From Pseudomonadota bacterium (GTDB lineage: Bacteria > Desulfobacterota > Binatia > UBA1149): a stretch of DNA of 64,000 bases. Positions within the stretch are counted from its first letter, which is position 1; every line of letters starts with the position of its first letter. The translations under genes were made by a program, and so were the position numbers. This document shows, one piece after another, positions 39,599 through 50,209 of the stretch. The stretch spans positions 17,403 through 81,402 of the forward strand of contig JACNKC010000061.1 in NCBI GenBank assembly GCA_014382245.1, in the 5' to 3' direction. The notes beneath the pieces are model-generated. The model had not been told where the DNA came from. It worked only from the letters and a program-made list of their open reading frames with translations, and ran no database searches.

Positions 39599-39682
39599 GT
39601 TCTTCCTCCCTCGTCGGTCGAGGCGTCGGGACTCTAGCCCCCGTGGCTGTCAAGCTCAACAACGACCTGGTCTCTTTGACCG

Positions 39683-42343
39683 TTGCCCCGGCCTGCTGTA
39701 TTTCCGGGATCCGTGGCCGGTTACGATCCAACGAGTTTTGAAGAAAAGTGGTACGAACGCTGGGCGGGCGAGGGTGCGTTCGAGCCGGCGGCCGACGGCG
39801 AACCCTATTCGATAGTCATACCGCCTCCCAACATAACGGGGTCGCTGCACATGGGGCACGCCCTGAACAACACCCTGCAGGACATCCTCGTGCGCTACCA
39901 GCGCATGAAAGGCCGTTCGGTGCTGTGGGTGCCGGGCACCGATCACGCGGGTATCGCCACCCAGAACGTGGTCGAGCGGCAGTTGCTCGAAGAGAAAATC
40001 GACCGCAACGAGCTGGGCCGCGAGGGTTTCGAGGAACGGACCTGGAAGTGGAAAGCCGAGTCGGGGGGAACCATAACGCGGCAGCTGCGGCGGCTGGGCG
40101 TGTCCTGCGACTGGAGCCGCGAGCGCTTTACTCTCGACGAGGGTCTTTCGCAGGCGGTCCGCGAAGTCTTCGTGACCCTGTACGAGCGCGGGCTTATCAA
40201 GCGCGATCGCTACCTGACCAACTGGTGCCCGCGTTGTGGTACCGCGCTTTCTGACATCGAGGTAGAGCACGAAGAGCGCGATGGCCACCTGTGGCACATT
40301 CGTTATCCTCTTGAGAAGGGCGACGGCGCCCTCGAGGTGGCCACCACCAGGCCCGAGACCATGCTCGGCGACACGGCGGTGGCCGTGCACCCCGACGACG
40401 AGCGTTACACCAAGCTCATCGGCAGCGGCGTAGTGTTGCCGATTACCGGCCGCGTTATACCGATCATTGCCGACAATCATGTTGACCGGGAGTTCGGCAC
40501 AGGCGCGCTCAAGGTCACGCCTGCGCATCACCACGATGACTACGAGATGGGACGGCGCCACGATCTCGAGATGATATCGGTGATGAACAACGAGGGCTGC
40601 ATGTCCGAAGGGGCCGGCGAATTTGCCGGCATGGACATCGCCAGCTGCCGCGAAGCCGTGGTGGAGAGGCTCAGGGCGGAAGGCGTGCTGGTCAAGATTG
40701 ACGAGCACCGCCTCTCGGTGGGAACCTGCTACCGCTGCCACGAGACGGTTGAGCCCCTGCTGTCCGAGCAGTGGTTCATGGAAGTCCGCGACCTGGCCGA
40801 TCGGACCCTGCAGGCACTTGACCGCGGCGAGACCCGCTTCGTGCCAGCCCACTGGGAAAAAACCTACCGAGCCTGGATGGAAAACATCCGCCCCTGGTGC
40901 GTTTCGAGGCAGTTGTGGTGGGGCCATCGCATTCCCGCCTGGTATTGTGACGGCTGCGGCGAGATCACCGTTGCACGTGAAGACCCCGCGGAATGCACGT
41001 CATGCAAGGGGGAACTGCGCCGGGACGAAGACGTGCTCGACACCTGGTTCTCCTCGGCCCTGTGGCCGTTCAGCACCCTGGGTTGGCCTGGGTCCAGCGA
41101 AGACCTCGCGCGTTTTTACCCGACCAGCACCCTGGTTACCGGCTTTGACATCATATTTTTCTGGGTTGCCCGCATGATGATGATGAGCCTGGCCTTCATG
41201 GACGAGGTGCCGTTCGCCGATGTGTACATCCACGCGTTGGTGAGGGACGAGCAGGGACGCAAGATGTCCAAGTCAGTGGGCAACGTGATCGACCCGCTCG
41301 ACATCATCGACGAGTACGGTGCCGACGCGCTTCGTTTTACCCTGACCGCGCTCGCGGCCATGGGGCGCGATGTGCGCCTGGCCGGCGATCGCATAACCGG
41401 CTACCGGAACTTCATCAACAAGGTATGGAACGCGGCCCGCTACGTTGAGATCAACCGTGGCGAAGGCGATGCGACTTCCTGCCTGCCCGAATCGCCACGG
41501 TTGGTGGCTAATCGCTGGATACGTTCGCGGTTGGCGGCGGCAGTGAGCGAGGTGGAGGAAGCGCTTGACGGTTACAGGTTTAACGACGCTGCGTCGGTCT
41601 TGTACCGCTTTACCTGGCACGAGTTCTGCGACTGGTACATCGAGATATCCAAGGTGCTGCTGGCTGGTGACGAGGCCGACCGCGCGGAGACCTCGGCAAC
41701 ATTGAACGGCGTTTTCGAGCAGGTGCTGCGCCTGCTGCACCCGGTGGTTCCCTTTGTTACCGAGGAACTTTGGCAGGGTCTGCCCGCCGACGGTCGTGGT
41801 GGTGCGGATTTCGTTATGCAGGCGGCGTGGCCCGAGCCGCAGGCTTCCTGGGACGATCCCGGGGCCGATCACGAGATCGGCACCATCATCGAGGTCCTGA
41901 GGGCGGTGCGAAATATCCGGGCTGAAATGAACATCTCGCCCTCTGTCGAACTCGGGCTGTACCTGCAGCCGGGCGAGGTTGCGGAGCTGGTAGAGAGCAA
42001 CTCGGCCCTGGTACAAAGGCTGGGCCGGGTGGCTACGATTACCGTGTCAGCTGACCCACCCCCCGGCGTTGCCACCGCGGTGGCAGCAGGCTGTGAGCTG
42101 TCGGTGCCGGTGCTCGACCATGTGGACATCGGGGCCGAAGTGGACAGGCTCACCCGCGAGATTTCACGGGTGGAGAAAGACCTGCAGGTTACCGAGCGCA
42201 AGCTGGCCAACGAATCGTTCATGGACAAGGCTCCTCCCGAAGTGATCGACAAGACCCGGGCACGGGCGGATTCCGGTCGGCTAGAACGCGACACGCTGCA
42301 ACGGGGCCTTGAGCGCATGCGCGGCCTGGGGGATTCGCCCTGA
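39683..42343 (+). CDS. valS: Valyl-tRNA synthetase
   Basis: PPPNITGSLHMGHALNNTLQDILVRY; DEQGRKMSKSVGNVIDPL; C-terminal coiled coil. Confidence 0.97.
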   Translation: MPRPAVFPGSVAGYDPTSFEEKWYERWAGEGAFEPAADGEPYSIVIPPPNITGSLHMGHALNNTLQDILVRYQRMKGRSVLWVPGTDHAGIATQNVVERQLLEEKIDRNELGREGFEERTWKWKAESGGTITRQLRRLGVSCDWSRERFTLDEGLSQAVREVFVTLYERGLIKRDRYLTNWCPRCGTALSDIEVEHEERDGHLWHIRYPLEKGDGALEVATTRPETMLGDTAVAVHPDDERYTKLIGSGVVLPITGRVIPIIADNHVDREFGTGALKVTPAHHHDDYEMGRRHDLEMISVMNNEGCMSEGAGEFAGMDIASCREAVVERLRAEGVLVKIDEHRLSVGTCYRCHETVEPLLSEQWFMEVRDLADRTLQALDRGETRFVPAHWEKTYRAWMENIRPWCVSRQLWWGHRIPAWYCDGCGEITVAREDPAECTSCKGELRRDEDVLDTWFSSALWPFSTLGWPGSSEDLARFYPTSTLVTGFDIIFFWVARMMMMSLAFMDEVPFADVYIHALVRDEQGRKMSKSVGNVIDPLDIIDEYGADALRFTLTALAAMGRDVRLAGDRITGYRNFINKVWNAARYVEINRGEGDATSCLPESPRLVANRWIRSRLAAAVSEVEEALDGYRFNDAASVLYRFTWHEFCDWYIEISKVLLAGDEADRAETSATLNGVFEQVLRLLHPVVPFVTEELWQGLPADGRGGADFVMQAAWPEPQASWDDPGADHEIGTIIEVLRAVRNIRAEMNISPSVELGLYLQPGEVAELVESNSALVQRLGRVATITVSADPPPGVATAVAAGCELSVPVLDHVDIGAEVDRLTREISRVEKDLQVTERKLANESFMDKAPPEVIDKTRARADSGRLERDTLQRGLERMRGLGDSP

Positions 42344-42369
42344 ACTTTGATCCTCCGCTGGGTGACCCC

Positions 42370-43239
42370 GTGGTGCTGGCGCTGCTGCGCCTGGCCTTCG
42401 AAGAAGACCTGGGCAGCGGAGACATCAGCAGCGAGGCCACGGTGCCCGCGGCTTGCGCCGCGACGGCGCTGGTGGTTGCGCGGCAGCCGCTGGTGGCCGC
42501 CGGGGTACCGCTGCTCGATAGTGTCTTCTCGGTCATGGCCGAGCGCGGTCGCGCCGAGGAAGAAGCCTCGACCTTGTCGCTGCTTGAACAGGCCGCCGAC
42601 GGTGCGCGGCTGCAAGCGGGCGAGCTGCTCTGCCGCGTTAATGGTTCTGCGCGGGCACTGCTGGCCGTCGAACGCCCGCTTCTCAACCTTCTCGGGCATC
42701 TCTGCGGCGTGGCCAGCGCCACCGGCGCCGTGGTAGCCAGGGTGGAGGCGGTGTCGTCGTCCTGCCGGGTGCTCGATACCCGAAAAACAGCCACCGGGCA
42801 GAGGGCACTGGAGAAGTACGCGGTGCGCTGTGGCGGTGGACACAACCACCGCATGGGGTTGTACGACGCGGTGTTGATCAAGGACAACCACGTAGTCGCA
42901 GCGGGCGGTGTAGGAGCTGCCCTCCAGGCGGCCTCCGAACGGGCGCCGGCCGGGGTGGTCATAGAAGTTGAGTGCGATGACCTCGGGCAGGTAGAGGAAG
43001 CGCTGCTGGCGGGAGCAAGCCACCTCCTGCTGGATAATTTTTCGCCCTCCCAGGTGAAGCGGGCGGTAAAACTCGTGGCCGGGAGGGCGCGGCTGGAGGC
43101 TTCGGGTGGTCTCGGGCTGGACGACGTGGCCGACTACGCTGCCACCGGGGTCGACGACCTGTCAGTGGGTGCGCTCACTCACTCGGTCAAGCAGGCTGAC
43201 CTGTCAATGGAACTGGAAATCAAGACGGGCGACGAATGA
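42370..43239 (+). CDS. nadC: Nicotinate-nucleotide pyrophosphorylase
   Basis: FEEDLGSGDISSEA; RVLDTRKTATGQRALEKYAVRCGGGHNHRMGLYDAVLIKDNH. Confidence 0.95.
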   Translation: MVLALLRLAFEEDLGSGDISSEATVPAACAATALVVARQPLVAAGVPLLDSVFSVMAERGRAEEEASTLSLLEQAADGARLQAGELLCRVNGSARALLAVERPLLNLLGHLCGVASATGAVVARVEAVSSSCRVLDTRKTATGQRALEKYAVRCGGGHNHRMGLYDAVLIKDNHVVAAGGVGAALQAASERAPAGVVIEVECDDLGQVEEALLAGASHLLLDNFSPSQVKRAVKLVAGRARLEASGGLGLDDVADYAATGVDDLSVGALTHSVKQADLSMELEIKTGDE

Positions 43240-44231
43240 AAGGCGACGATCTCGTGCTGGCCGCGCTCCGTCAGGCCGAGGGCTTTCTTTCAGGTCAGCA
43301 ACTGGGTAGCAGTCTCGGCATGAGCAGGGCCGCCGTATGGAAACACGTGGCGGCGCTCAGGAATGCCGGTTGCCGTATCGAGAGTCGCCCCGGGCTGGGC
43401 TACCGGCTGCTGCAATCACCCGAACGACTGCATGCCGACGACGTTACTTCGCGCTTGACGAGCAGCGTGTTCGGGCGCGAGCTGCTGTGCCTGTCTTGCA
43501 CGGGTTCGACCAACGACGAACTTCGTCGACTGGCCCGCGAGGGGAGGGCCGAGGGCCTGGCCGTCGTTGCCGATGAGCAGACAGCCGGGCGTGGGCGCCT
43601 GGGCAGGCAGTGGGTGTCGACCGCCGGGGTCAACCTCTACCTGTCGTTGCTGTTGCGGCCGGGCGTCGCCCCGGCCGAGGCGCCGCAGCTGGCCCTGCTG
43701 GCCGCAGTGGCGGTGGCCCTGGGCCTCGAAAACCTCGGCCTTGAGCCCGAAATCAAGTGGCCTAACGACGTACTGCTCAAGGGGGCAAAAGTCTGCGGCA
43801 TTCTCACCGAGATGGAGGCGGAGGCCGACCGCGTGGATTTTGTCGTGGTGGGGGTGGGCGTCAACCTCAACAGCCGGGCTTCTGATTTTCCACCCGAGCT
43901 GCAGGACAAGGCTACCTCGGTGCTCATGCACAGCGGTGCGAAGGTTGACCGTGCGGCCTTTCTCGCTGACCTGCTGTCGCATTTTGAACTGCTCTACGAG
44001 CAGTACTCTGCAGGTGGTTTCGCTGCCATCTGCAGCCAGTGGGAGATGCGCTGCGTCATGATCGGCCGCAAAATAAACGTCAACGCAGGGGGCCGTATCA
44101 TTGGCGGAATCTGCGAGGGTATTGACACGGATGGTGCACTTCTGGTCAAAGGTAGGAAGCACGAGCCTGCGCAGCGGGTGCTGGCAGGCGATGTCACGGT
44201 GCTGGACGGTTATATGAAGGCAAGGGATTGA
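43236..44231 (+). CDS. birA: Biotin-[acetyl-CoA-carboxylase] ligase with N-terminal HTH
   Basis: HTH SGQQLGSSLGMSRAAVWKHVAALRNAGCRI; DEQTAGRGRLGRQWVS. Confidence 0.93.
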   Translation: MKGDDLVLAALRQAEGFLSGQQLGSSLGMSRAAVWKHVAALRNAGCRIESRPGLGYRLLQSPERLHADDVTSRLTSSVFGRELLCLSCTGSTNDELRRLAREGRAEGLAVVADEQTAGRGRLGRQWVSTAGVNLYLSLLLRPGVAPAEAPQLALLAAVAVALGLENLGLEPEIKWPNDVLLKGAKVCGILTEMEAEADRVDFVVVGVGVNLNSRASDFPPELQDKATSVLMHSGAKVDRAAFLADLLSHFELLYEQYSAGGFAAICSQWEMRCVMIGRKINVNAGGRIIGGICEGIDTDGALLVKGRKHEPAQRVLAGDVTVLDGYMKARD

Positions 44232-44232
44232 G

Positions 44233-45039
44233 ATGACTCCGGGTACGAGCGGCGACCAACTACTGATGGCCATCGACGTGGGCAACACCCACACGGTCAT
44301 TGGTTTGTACCGCGGTGCATCGCTGGAAAAACACTGGAGGGTCGTCACCGAGGCCGAGCGCACGGCCGACGAATACGGCATGCTCTTCTGGAACCTGTTC
44401 CAGGCATCGGGCATGGAGTCTCCGGGAATCGCCGACGTAATTCTCTCGAGCGTGGTTCCCCCGATGACCGGCGTCGTCGTGTCCCTGTGTCGCGATTATT
44501 TTCACGCCGACCCGTTGGTGGTTGGGCCCGGCGTGAAAACCGGTATGCCGATACTCTACGACAACCCCAGGGAAGTGGGCGCCGACCGTATCGCGAACGC
44601 CGTGGCCGGTTATGAGCGCAGCGGCGGAGCGACCATAGTCGTCGACTTCGGGACCGCTACGACCCTCGACTACGTGACCGCCGACGGCGAGTACGTGGGC
44701 GGCGTCATCTCTCCGGGTATTGGTATCAGCCTCGACGCGCTCTACCGGCGCACGGCCAAGCTGCCCCGGGTTGAGCTCGTCAAACCGCACCGTGTTGTAG
44801 GGCGCAGCACGGTCAACGCCATACAATCAGGTGTCGTCTACGGTTATGTCGAAATGGTTGACGGACTCGTTCGTCACGTCATAAGGGACGAAGAACTCGA
44901 AGACGTCTACGTCGTCGCGACGGGGGGGCTGGCTTCGCTCATCGCCGCCGAGTCGTCGACCATTAGCGAGGTAGACGAGTTTCTCACTCTCGATGGACTA
45001 AGGATTATCAATGAAAGAACCCGGGGTGACATGGGTTAG
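44233..45039 (+). CDS. coaX: Type III pantothenate kinase
   Basis: LLMAIDVGNTHTVIGLYRG; GADRIANAVAGY; IVVDFGTATTLDYV; GGVISPGI. Confidence 0.95.
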   Translation: MTPGTSGDQLLMAIDVGNTHTVIGLYRGASLEKHWRVVTEAERTADEYGMLFWNLFQASGMESPGIADVILSSVVPPMTGVVVSLCRDYFHADPLVVGPGVKTGMPILYDNPREVGADRIANAVAGYERSGGATIVVDFGTATTLDYVTADGEYVGGVISPGIGISLDALYRRTAKLPRVELVKPHRVVGRSTVNAIQSGVVYGYVEMVDGLVRHVIRDEELEDVYVVATGGLASLIAAESSTISEVDEFLTLDGLRIINERTRGDMG

Positions 45040-45098
45040 AACACGGGCAAAGGGGCCGGCCCGGCAGTAGTGTCATTGCAGGGCCCCGGGAGGATCAC

Positions 45099-47183
45099 GT
45101 GGCATCTTCATCTTCAGAGGTACGTACCGTTGCTATCATGGGGCAGGGGGGCACGGGGAAGACCTCGGTGGCCGACGCCCTTGTTTTTGCCGCCGGGGGC
45201 AACAACCGCCTGGGCCGGGTCGACGAAGAGAACTCTCTCTTCGATACCGAGCCCGAAGAAATCAAGCACCGTTGTTCGATTTCGGCATCGATATTCAACG
45301 TTGACTGGAAGAACCACGCGGTCACCATCGTCGACACACCGGGGCAGGGTAATTTTGTGCATGAACTCAGGCCGGCGCTGCGTGGCGTTTCGGCTGCGGT
45401 TATGGTGCTCGACGCCAGCTCGGGAGCCAGTGCCGAAGCGGGACGGGTGGGTTCCTGGGCCAGCGAGGAAAGCGTTCCCGTGCTGGCCTTTATCAACCGC
45501 CTCGACAAGGACGGTAGCGATCATGAAGCGCAGGCTGCGATAGTCAATAACGTGTTGCGTGGCAAGGCGGTGATGGTCCAGCTACCCCTGCTCGGCGGCG
45601 ATGGCATAAACGGGGTGGTTGATCTTCTGCGGGCGCGGGCGCTGGTCTACGACGGTGACACCGGAAAGTTCAACGAGACCGGTGTGGGCGCCGACGAACT
45701 GGGTGCCGATATGGCCGAGAAGGTTCAACTGGCCCGGGATACGCTGGTAGAAGACGCGGCCGAGTGCGACGATGAACTGCTGGAAAAATACCTGGAGGAC
45801 GGCCAGCTGAGCGACGACGATCTGTTGGCGGGCCTGCGGGCCGGGGTCGCGTCGGGAGTGCTGGTGCCGGTGTTGTGCGGGTCGGCAGCCCGCAACCTGG
45901 GCTTTGTCCCCTTGCTTGATGCTATAGCCGACCTGCTTCCAGCCCCCAGCGACGCCCAGGCGGTGGACGGCATAGACGGCAAGGGCGAGGCCTGCAGTAT
46001 AAGCCCCGAGCCGGACGCGCCCTTTGTTGCGCAAGTGTTCAAGACCATCATTGATCCCCACGCTGGTAAGCTGTCGGTGATGCGAGTGCTGTCGGGTACC
46101 GCGACCTCCGACCTGCACGTCGTTAACACCTCGAAGGACAGCAAGGAAAGGCTTGGTCACCTGCTGCATGTAAACGGCCGCAAGACCGAGCAGGTCGCAA
46201 CGGCCGGGCCGGGTAGCATCATAGCGGTAGCCAAGCTCAAGGATACGCATACGGGCAACACGCTTGCCGACTCGGCGCATCGAGTGAAAGTGCGAGCACT
46301 GGAGCCGGAGCACCCCGCGATATCCTTCGCCATCACGCCCGAGAAGGCCGGCGAGGAGGACAAGGCCGTGCAGGGCCTGCTGCGGGTTGCCGAAGAAGAC
46401 GTATACCTGCAGGTGGAGAGGGACGAAGACACCGGCGAGATTCTTCTCTCTGGTGCCGGCCAGCTTCACGTGGAGGTGGCCTGCGAAAAACTCGCCCGCA
46501 AGTACGGTACCTCGGTCGTCCTGCACGCACCCAAGGTTCCCTACCGCGAGACGGTGCGCAAAAAGGTAAAGGCACACGGAAGACTGAAAAAACAGACCGG
46601 TGGTCATGGCCAGTTTGCCGACTGCAGGATCGAGATCGAGCCGCAGCCATCGGGGGCCGGGTTTACTTTCGTCAACAAGGTAGTCGGTGGCGCCATTCCG
46701 CGGGGCTTCATCCCCGCTGTCGAGAAAGGTGTCAAGGAGGCCATGAAGAAGGGCACCTTGGCTGGCTTTCCCGTGGTTGATATAAAAGTGACCCTCTACG
46801 ATGGCCAGTACCACGACGTGGATTCTTCGGAAATGGCTTTCAAGACGGCTGGCAGCATGGCCTTCAAGGAGGGCGTGGAGCAGGCCAAGCCGATACTTCT
46901 GGAGCCCTTCGTGTCTCTCGTGATCAGGGTGCCCGATGAGTGCATGGGCGACGTACTGGGAGATCTCAACTCGCGCAGGGCCAAGGTCGAGGGAATGGAC
47001 CAGGAGGGCAGCACCGAAAAGATCCGGGCCAAGGTGCCGCTGGCCGAAGTGCTGCGCTACCAACCCGACCTCACGAGTATGACCAGCGGGCGCGGCTCTT
47101 TTGAAATGAGCCCTTCTCACTACGAGCAGCTGCCCGAGCACCTGACCAAGTCGGTGGTGACAGCCACCGGATCCGGGTCATGA
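45099..47183 (+). CDS. Elongation factor G-like GTPase (EF-G paralogue)
   Basis: GQGGTGKTSVADAL, IVDTPGQGNFVHEL, FINRLDKDG; full EF-G domain II-V C-terminus. Confidence 0.9.
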   Translation: MASSSSEVRTVAIMGQGGTGKTSVADALVFAAGGNNRLGRVDEENSLFDTEPEEIKHRCSISASIFNVDWKNHAVTIVDTPGQGNFVHELRPALRGVSAAVMVLDASSGASAEAGRVGSWASEESVPVLAFINRLDKDGSDHEAQAAIVNNVLRGKAVMVQLPLLGGDGINGVVDLLRARALVYDGDTGKFNETGVGADELGADMAEKVQLARDTLVEDAAECDDELLEKYLEDGQLSDDDLLAGLRAGVASGVLVPVLCGSAARNLGFVPLLDAIADLLPAPSDAQAVDGIDGKGEACSISPEPDAPFVAQVFKTIIDPHAGKLSVMRVLSGTATSDLHVVNTSKDSKERLGHLLHVNGRKTEQVATAGPGSIIAVAKLKDTHTGNTLADSAHRVKVRALEPEHPAISFAITPEKAGEEDKAVQGLLRVAEEDVYLQVERDEDTGEILLSGAGQLHVEVACEKLARKYGTSVVLHAPKVPYRETVRKKVKAHGRLKKQTGGHGQFADCRIEIEPQPSGAGFTFVNKVVGGAIPRGFIPAVEKGVKEAMKKGTLAGFPVVDIKVTLYDGQYHDVDSSEMAFKTAGSMAFKEGVEQAKPILLEPFVSLVIRVPDECMGDVLGDLNSRRAKVEGMDQEGSTEKIRAKVPLAEVLRYQPDLTSMTSGRGSFEMSPSHYEQLPEHLTKSVVTATGSGS

Positions 47184-47280
47184 CCAGCATAAGTACGACT
47201 TAAGAGATTCGGTAATAAAATTAAGTCAGGCTTCTGTACTTTTTGACTCGCGAGCGGGGCTTGGATAGGCTCGGGCGGCT

Positions 47281-48567
47281 GTGCGGGGCTTCGCGCAGCG
47301 CAAAACATTGCCGGACTACGAGCACATACGCGTTCCTGACCAGGGCGAGGCGCTGTCGGTGGCGGCCGATGGATCGCTGCAGGTGCCTGACAAGCCGATA
47401 ATTCCCTTTATCGAGGGCGACGGCACCGGACCCGATATCTGGAAGGCCGCGGCGGGGGTATTCGACGCGGCAGTAGAGCAGACTTACGGCGGCGAACGAG
47501 GCCTTCAGTGGATGGAAGTCTATGCCGGCGAGAAGGCCAACGGTGTTTATGGACCCGACACCTGGCTGCCCGAGGAAACCAACCAGGCCATTCGCGATTT
47601 CCGCGTGGCTATAAAGGGGCCGCTCACGACCCCGGTCGGCGGCGGCATACGCTCGATCAACGTGGCGCTCAGGCAGATACACGACCTGTATTCCTGCGTG
47701 CGCCCGGTCAGGTGGTTCCAGGGGGTACCGGCACCGGTAAAGGAACCCGGCCTGCTCGACATCGTGCTGTTCAGGGAAAACACCGAGGACGTGTACTCCG
47801 GGCTGGAGTTCAGCGAGGGATCCGACGACGCCAGGAAAATAATCGACCTGGTCGAAGAGCTCACGGGCCGTGAATTGAGGCCAGACTCTGGTGTCGGCAT
47901 CAAGCCGGTTTCGCGTTCGGCCACGCGGCGCCTGGTACGCGCGGCACTGCGCTACGCCCTCGACAAGAATCGGAAGTCCGTGACCCTGGTGCACAAGGGC
48001 AACATCCAGAAATTCACCGAGGGAGCTTTTCGCGACTGGGGCTACGAGCTGGCCGTCGAAGAGTTTCGCGACCAGGTGATCACCGAACAGGAGATGTGGG
48101 ACCAGCACGGCGGCAAATGCCCCCAGGGCAAGCTGCTGGTCCAGGACCGCATAGCCGACGCGATGTTCCAACAGCTCTTGCTCAGGCCCGACGAGTACGA
48201 CGTCATAGCGACGACTAATTTGAACGGGGATTACCTGTCTGACGCGGCAGCTGCGCAGGTGGGCGGGCTGGGTCTCGCCCCTGGCGCAAACATAGGCGAC
48301 GGCGTTGCCGTGTTTGAAGCGACCCACGGCACCGCTCCCAAGTACGCTGGCCAGGACAAGGTAAACCCCGGCTCGGTGATCCTGTCGGGCGTGCTGATGC
48401 TCGAGTACCTGGGCTGGGACGAGGCGGCGCGCAACATCACGGTGGCGATAGAAAAAACCATAGGCGACGGTGACGTCACCTACGACCTGCACCGGCAGAT
48501 GAAGGGAGCAACCCTGAAGAGTTGTTCCGGTTTTGCCGCTGCCATCATCGACAAGCTCGCCAGTTGA
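47281..48567 (+). CDS. icd: Isocitrate dehydrogenase
   Basis: [64 protein letters not shown]. Confidence 0.95.
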   Translation: MRGFAQRKTLPDYEHIRVPDQGEALSVAADGSLQVPDKPIIPFIEGDGTGPDIWKAAAGVFDAAVEQTYGGERGLQWMEVYAGEKANGVYGPDTWLPEETNQAIRDFRVAIKGPLTTPVGGGIRSINVALRQIHDLYSCVRPVRWFQGVPAPVKEPGLLDIVLFRENTEDVYSGLEFSEGSDDARKIIDLVEELTGRELRPDSGVGIKPVSRSATRRLVRAALRYALDKNRKSVTLVHKGNIQKFTEGAFRDWGYELAVEEFRDQVITEQEMWDQHGGKCPQGKLLVQDRIADAMFQQLLLRPDEYDVIATTNLNGDYLSDAAAAQVGGLGLAPGANIGDGVAVFEATHGTAPKYAGQDKVNPGSVILSGVLMLEYLGWDEAARNITVAIEKTIGDGDVTYDLHRQMKGATLKSCSGFAAAIIDKLAS

Positions 48568-48607
48568 GATAGTCGACTCGAGCGGGTCTGAAACAGAGGA
48601 GAGCAAC

Positions 48608-49549
48608 GTGGCACGTAAAAAGATTGCCCTTGTAGGGGCTGGTAACATAGGCGCGACCGCGGCCCACCTGGCCCTCATCAGGGGGCTGGGCGACGTGGTC
48701 CTGTTCGACGTGGTCGAAGGCATGCCGCAGGGCAAGGCGCTCGACCTCATGGAGGCCGGGCCCATAGAGCCTTTTGACGCGGCGGTGAGCGGAACCAACG
48801 ACTACGCCGACATAGCCGGTGCCGATGTCTGCATCGTGACCGCCGGCCTGGCCCGCAAGCCGGGCATGAGCCGCGACGACCTGCTGGCCACCAACGCGGG
48901 CATCATGACGCAGGTGAGCGAGGGCATACGCGAGAACGCGCCCGATGCGCTGGTCATCATCGTTTCCAACCCGCTTGACGCCATGGTTACCCTCGCCCAC
49001 CGGGTCACTGGTTTTTCCAAGGGCAAGGTCGTCGGCATGGCCGGGGTCCTGGACTCGGCGCGCTACAGGAGTTTTATCGCGGAGGAACTCGAGGTGTCGG
49101 TAGAAAGCGTGTCGGCCGTGGTCCTGGGCGGCCACGGCGACGACATGGTCCCGGTCAGGTCGAGCTGTACGGCGGGCGGTGCACCGATGACCGATTTTAT
49201 TGCCGAAGCGAGACTTTCCGAGATCGAGCAGCGGGTAAGGGGCGCGGGCGGCGAAGTGGTCGCGTTGCTCAAGACGGGGTCGGCTTACTACTCGCCGGCC
49301 ACCGCGGCCATACGCATGGCCGAGGCCTATCTCTCTGACAAGAAAGAAATCCTTCCCTGCGCCGCCTACCTGCAGGGCGAGTACGGATACTCGGGCTTCT
49401 ATCTCGGGGTGCCGGCGCAGATCGGCGCCGCTGGTGTCGAAAAGATTATCGAGTACAAGTTGACCGCCGACGAGGCTTCACAGCTGGAGGTGTCGGCCGG
49501 GCACGTCCGCGAGCTGGTCGAAGCCCTCGACAAGGTACTGGGTTCCTGA
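48608..49549 (+). CDS. mdh: Malate dehydrogenase
   Basis: KKIALVGAGNIGATAAHLALIRGLGDVVLFDVVEGMPQGKALDLMEAGP; VLGGHGDDMVP. Confidence 0.95.
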   Translation: MARKKIALVGAGNIGATAAHLALIRGLGDVVLFDVVEGMPQGKALDLMEAGPIEPFDAAVSGTNDYADIAGADVCIVTAGLARKPGMSRDDLLATNAGIMTQVSEGIRENAPDALVIIVSNPLDAMVTLAHRVTGFSKGKVVGMAGVLDSARYRSFIAEELEVSVESVSAVVLGGHGDDMVPVRSSCTAGGAPMTDFIAEARLSEIEQRVRGAGGEVVALLKTGSAYYSPATAAIRMAEAYLSDKKEILPCAAYLQGEYGYSGFYLGVPAQIGAAGVEKIIEYKLTADEASQLEVSAGHVRELVEALDKVLGS

Positions 49550-49567
49550 GGAAGGGGAGATCGGGCG

Positions 49568-50197
49568 ATGGCCATGACAGCTGACCGAAAGCATTTTCTC
49601 CTGCGACGCCTGCACTCATTGTCGGGGCTCGCGCCGATAGGTGGATTCCTGCTGTTTCATTTCTACGAGAACGGCAAGGTTCTGCAGGGCCCCGAGGCCT
49701 GGACTGAAAGCGCGGAGGCCATCGCCGCGATTCCGCTACCCCTGTTGTTGTCTGTAGAGGTCTTTGTTCTCTACATTCCGATTCTTTTTCATGCTCTTTA
49801 CGGCCTGTACATCGTCAGGACGGGCAAGGCGAATTTTTCGTCTTACCCCTACATGCATAACTACTTCTATACCCTGCAGCGCTTGAGCGGTGTGCTCGCT
49901 TTCCTGTTCATCGGCTTCCACGTTGGCTCTACCCGCTTGCGCTATTATTTCACCGGCGCACACGCGGATTTTGAGTACATGCAACAGACAATGGCCAACC
50001 CGTTGTTGCTCGGTGTCTACTTACTCGGCGTGGTGGCATCGGTGTTTCATTTTACCAACGGTGTGTGGGGCTTTTCGGTCACCTGGGGAGTCACCGTTGG
50101 CCCGCGGGCGCAGCGAGTACTGCACGCTGCGTGCATGGCTGTTTTTGCCGGGATGTCGCTGCTGGGCGTAAACATTCTCCTGGCCTTCAAGGGATGA
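49568..50197 (+). CDS. sdhC: Succinate dehydrogenase cytochrome b subunit (b558 type)
   Basis: RRLHSLSGLAPIGGFLLFHFYENGK; multiple TM His residues; upstream of sdhA. Confidence 0.9.
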   Translation: MAMTADRKHFLLRRLHSLSGLAPIGGFLLFHFYENGKVLQGPEAWTESAEAIAAIPLPLLLSVEVFVLYIPILFHALYGLYIVRTGKANFSSYPYMHNYFYTLQRLSGVLAFLFIGFHVGSTRLRYYFTGAHADFEYMQQTMANPLLLGVYLLGVVASVFHFTNGVWGFSVTWGVTVGPRAQRVLHAACMAVFAGMSLLGVNILLAFKG

Positions 50198-50209
50198 GGA
50201 GAGACGACG

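Noticed and set aside
45582-47141. Long antisense ORF opposite the EF-G-like gene; similar ones at 35396-36682, 39656-40927 and 47221-48798
   Set aside because: All mirror well-identified plus-strand genes; GC-rich codon bias explains the open antisense frames
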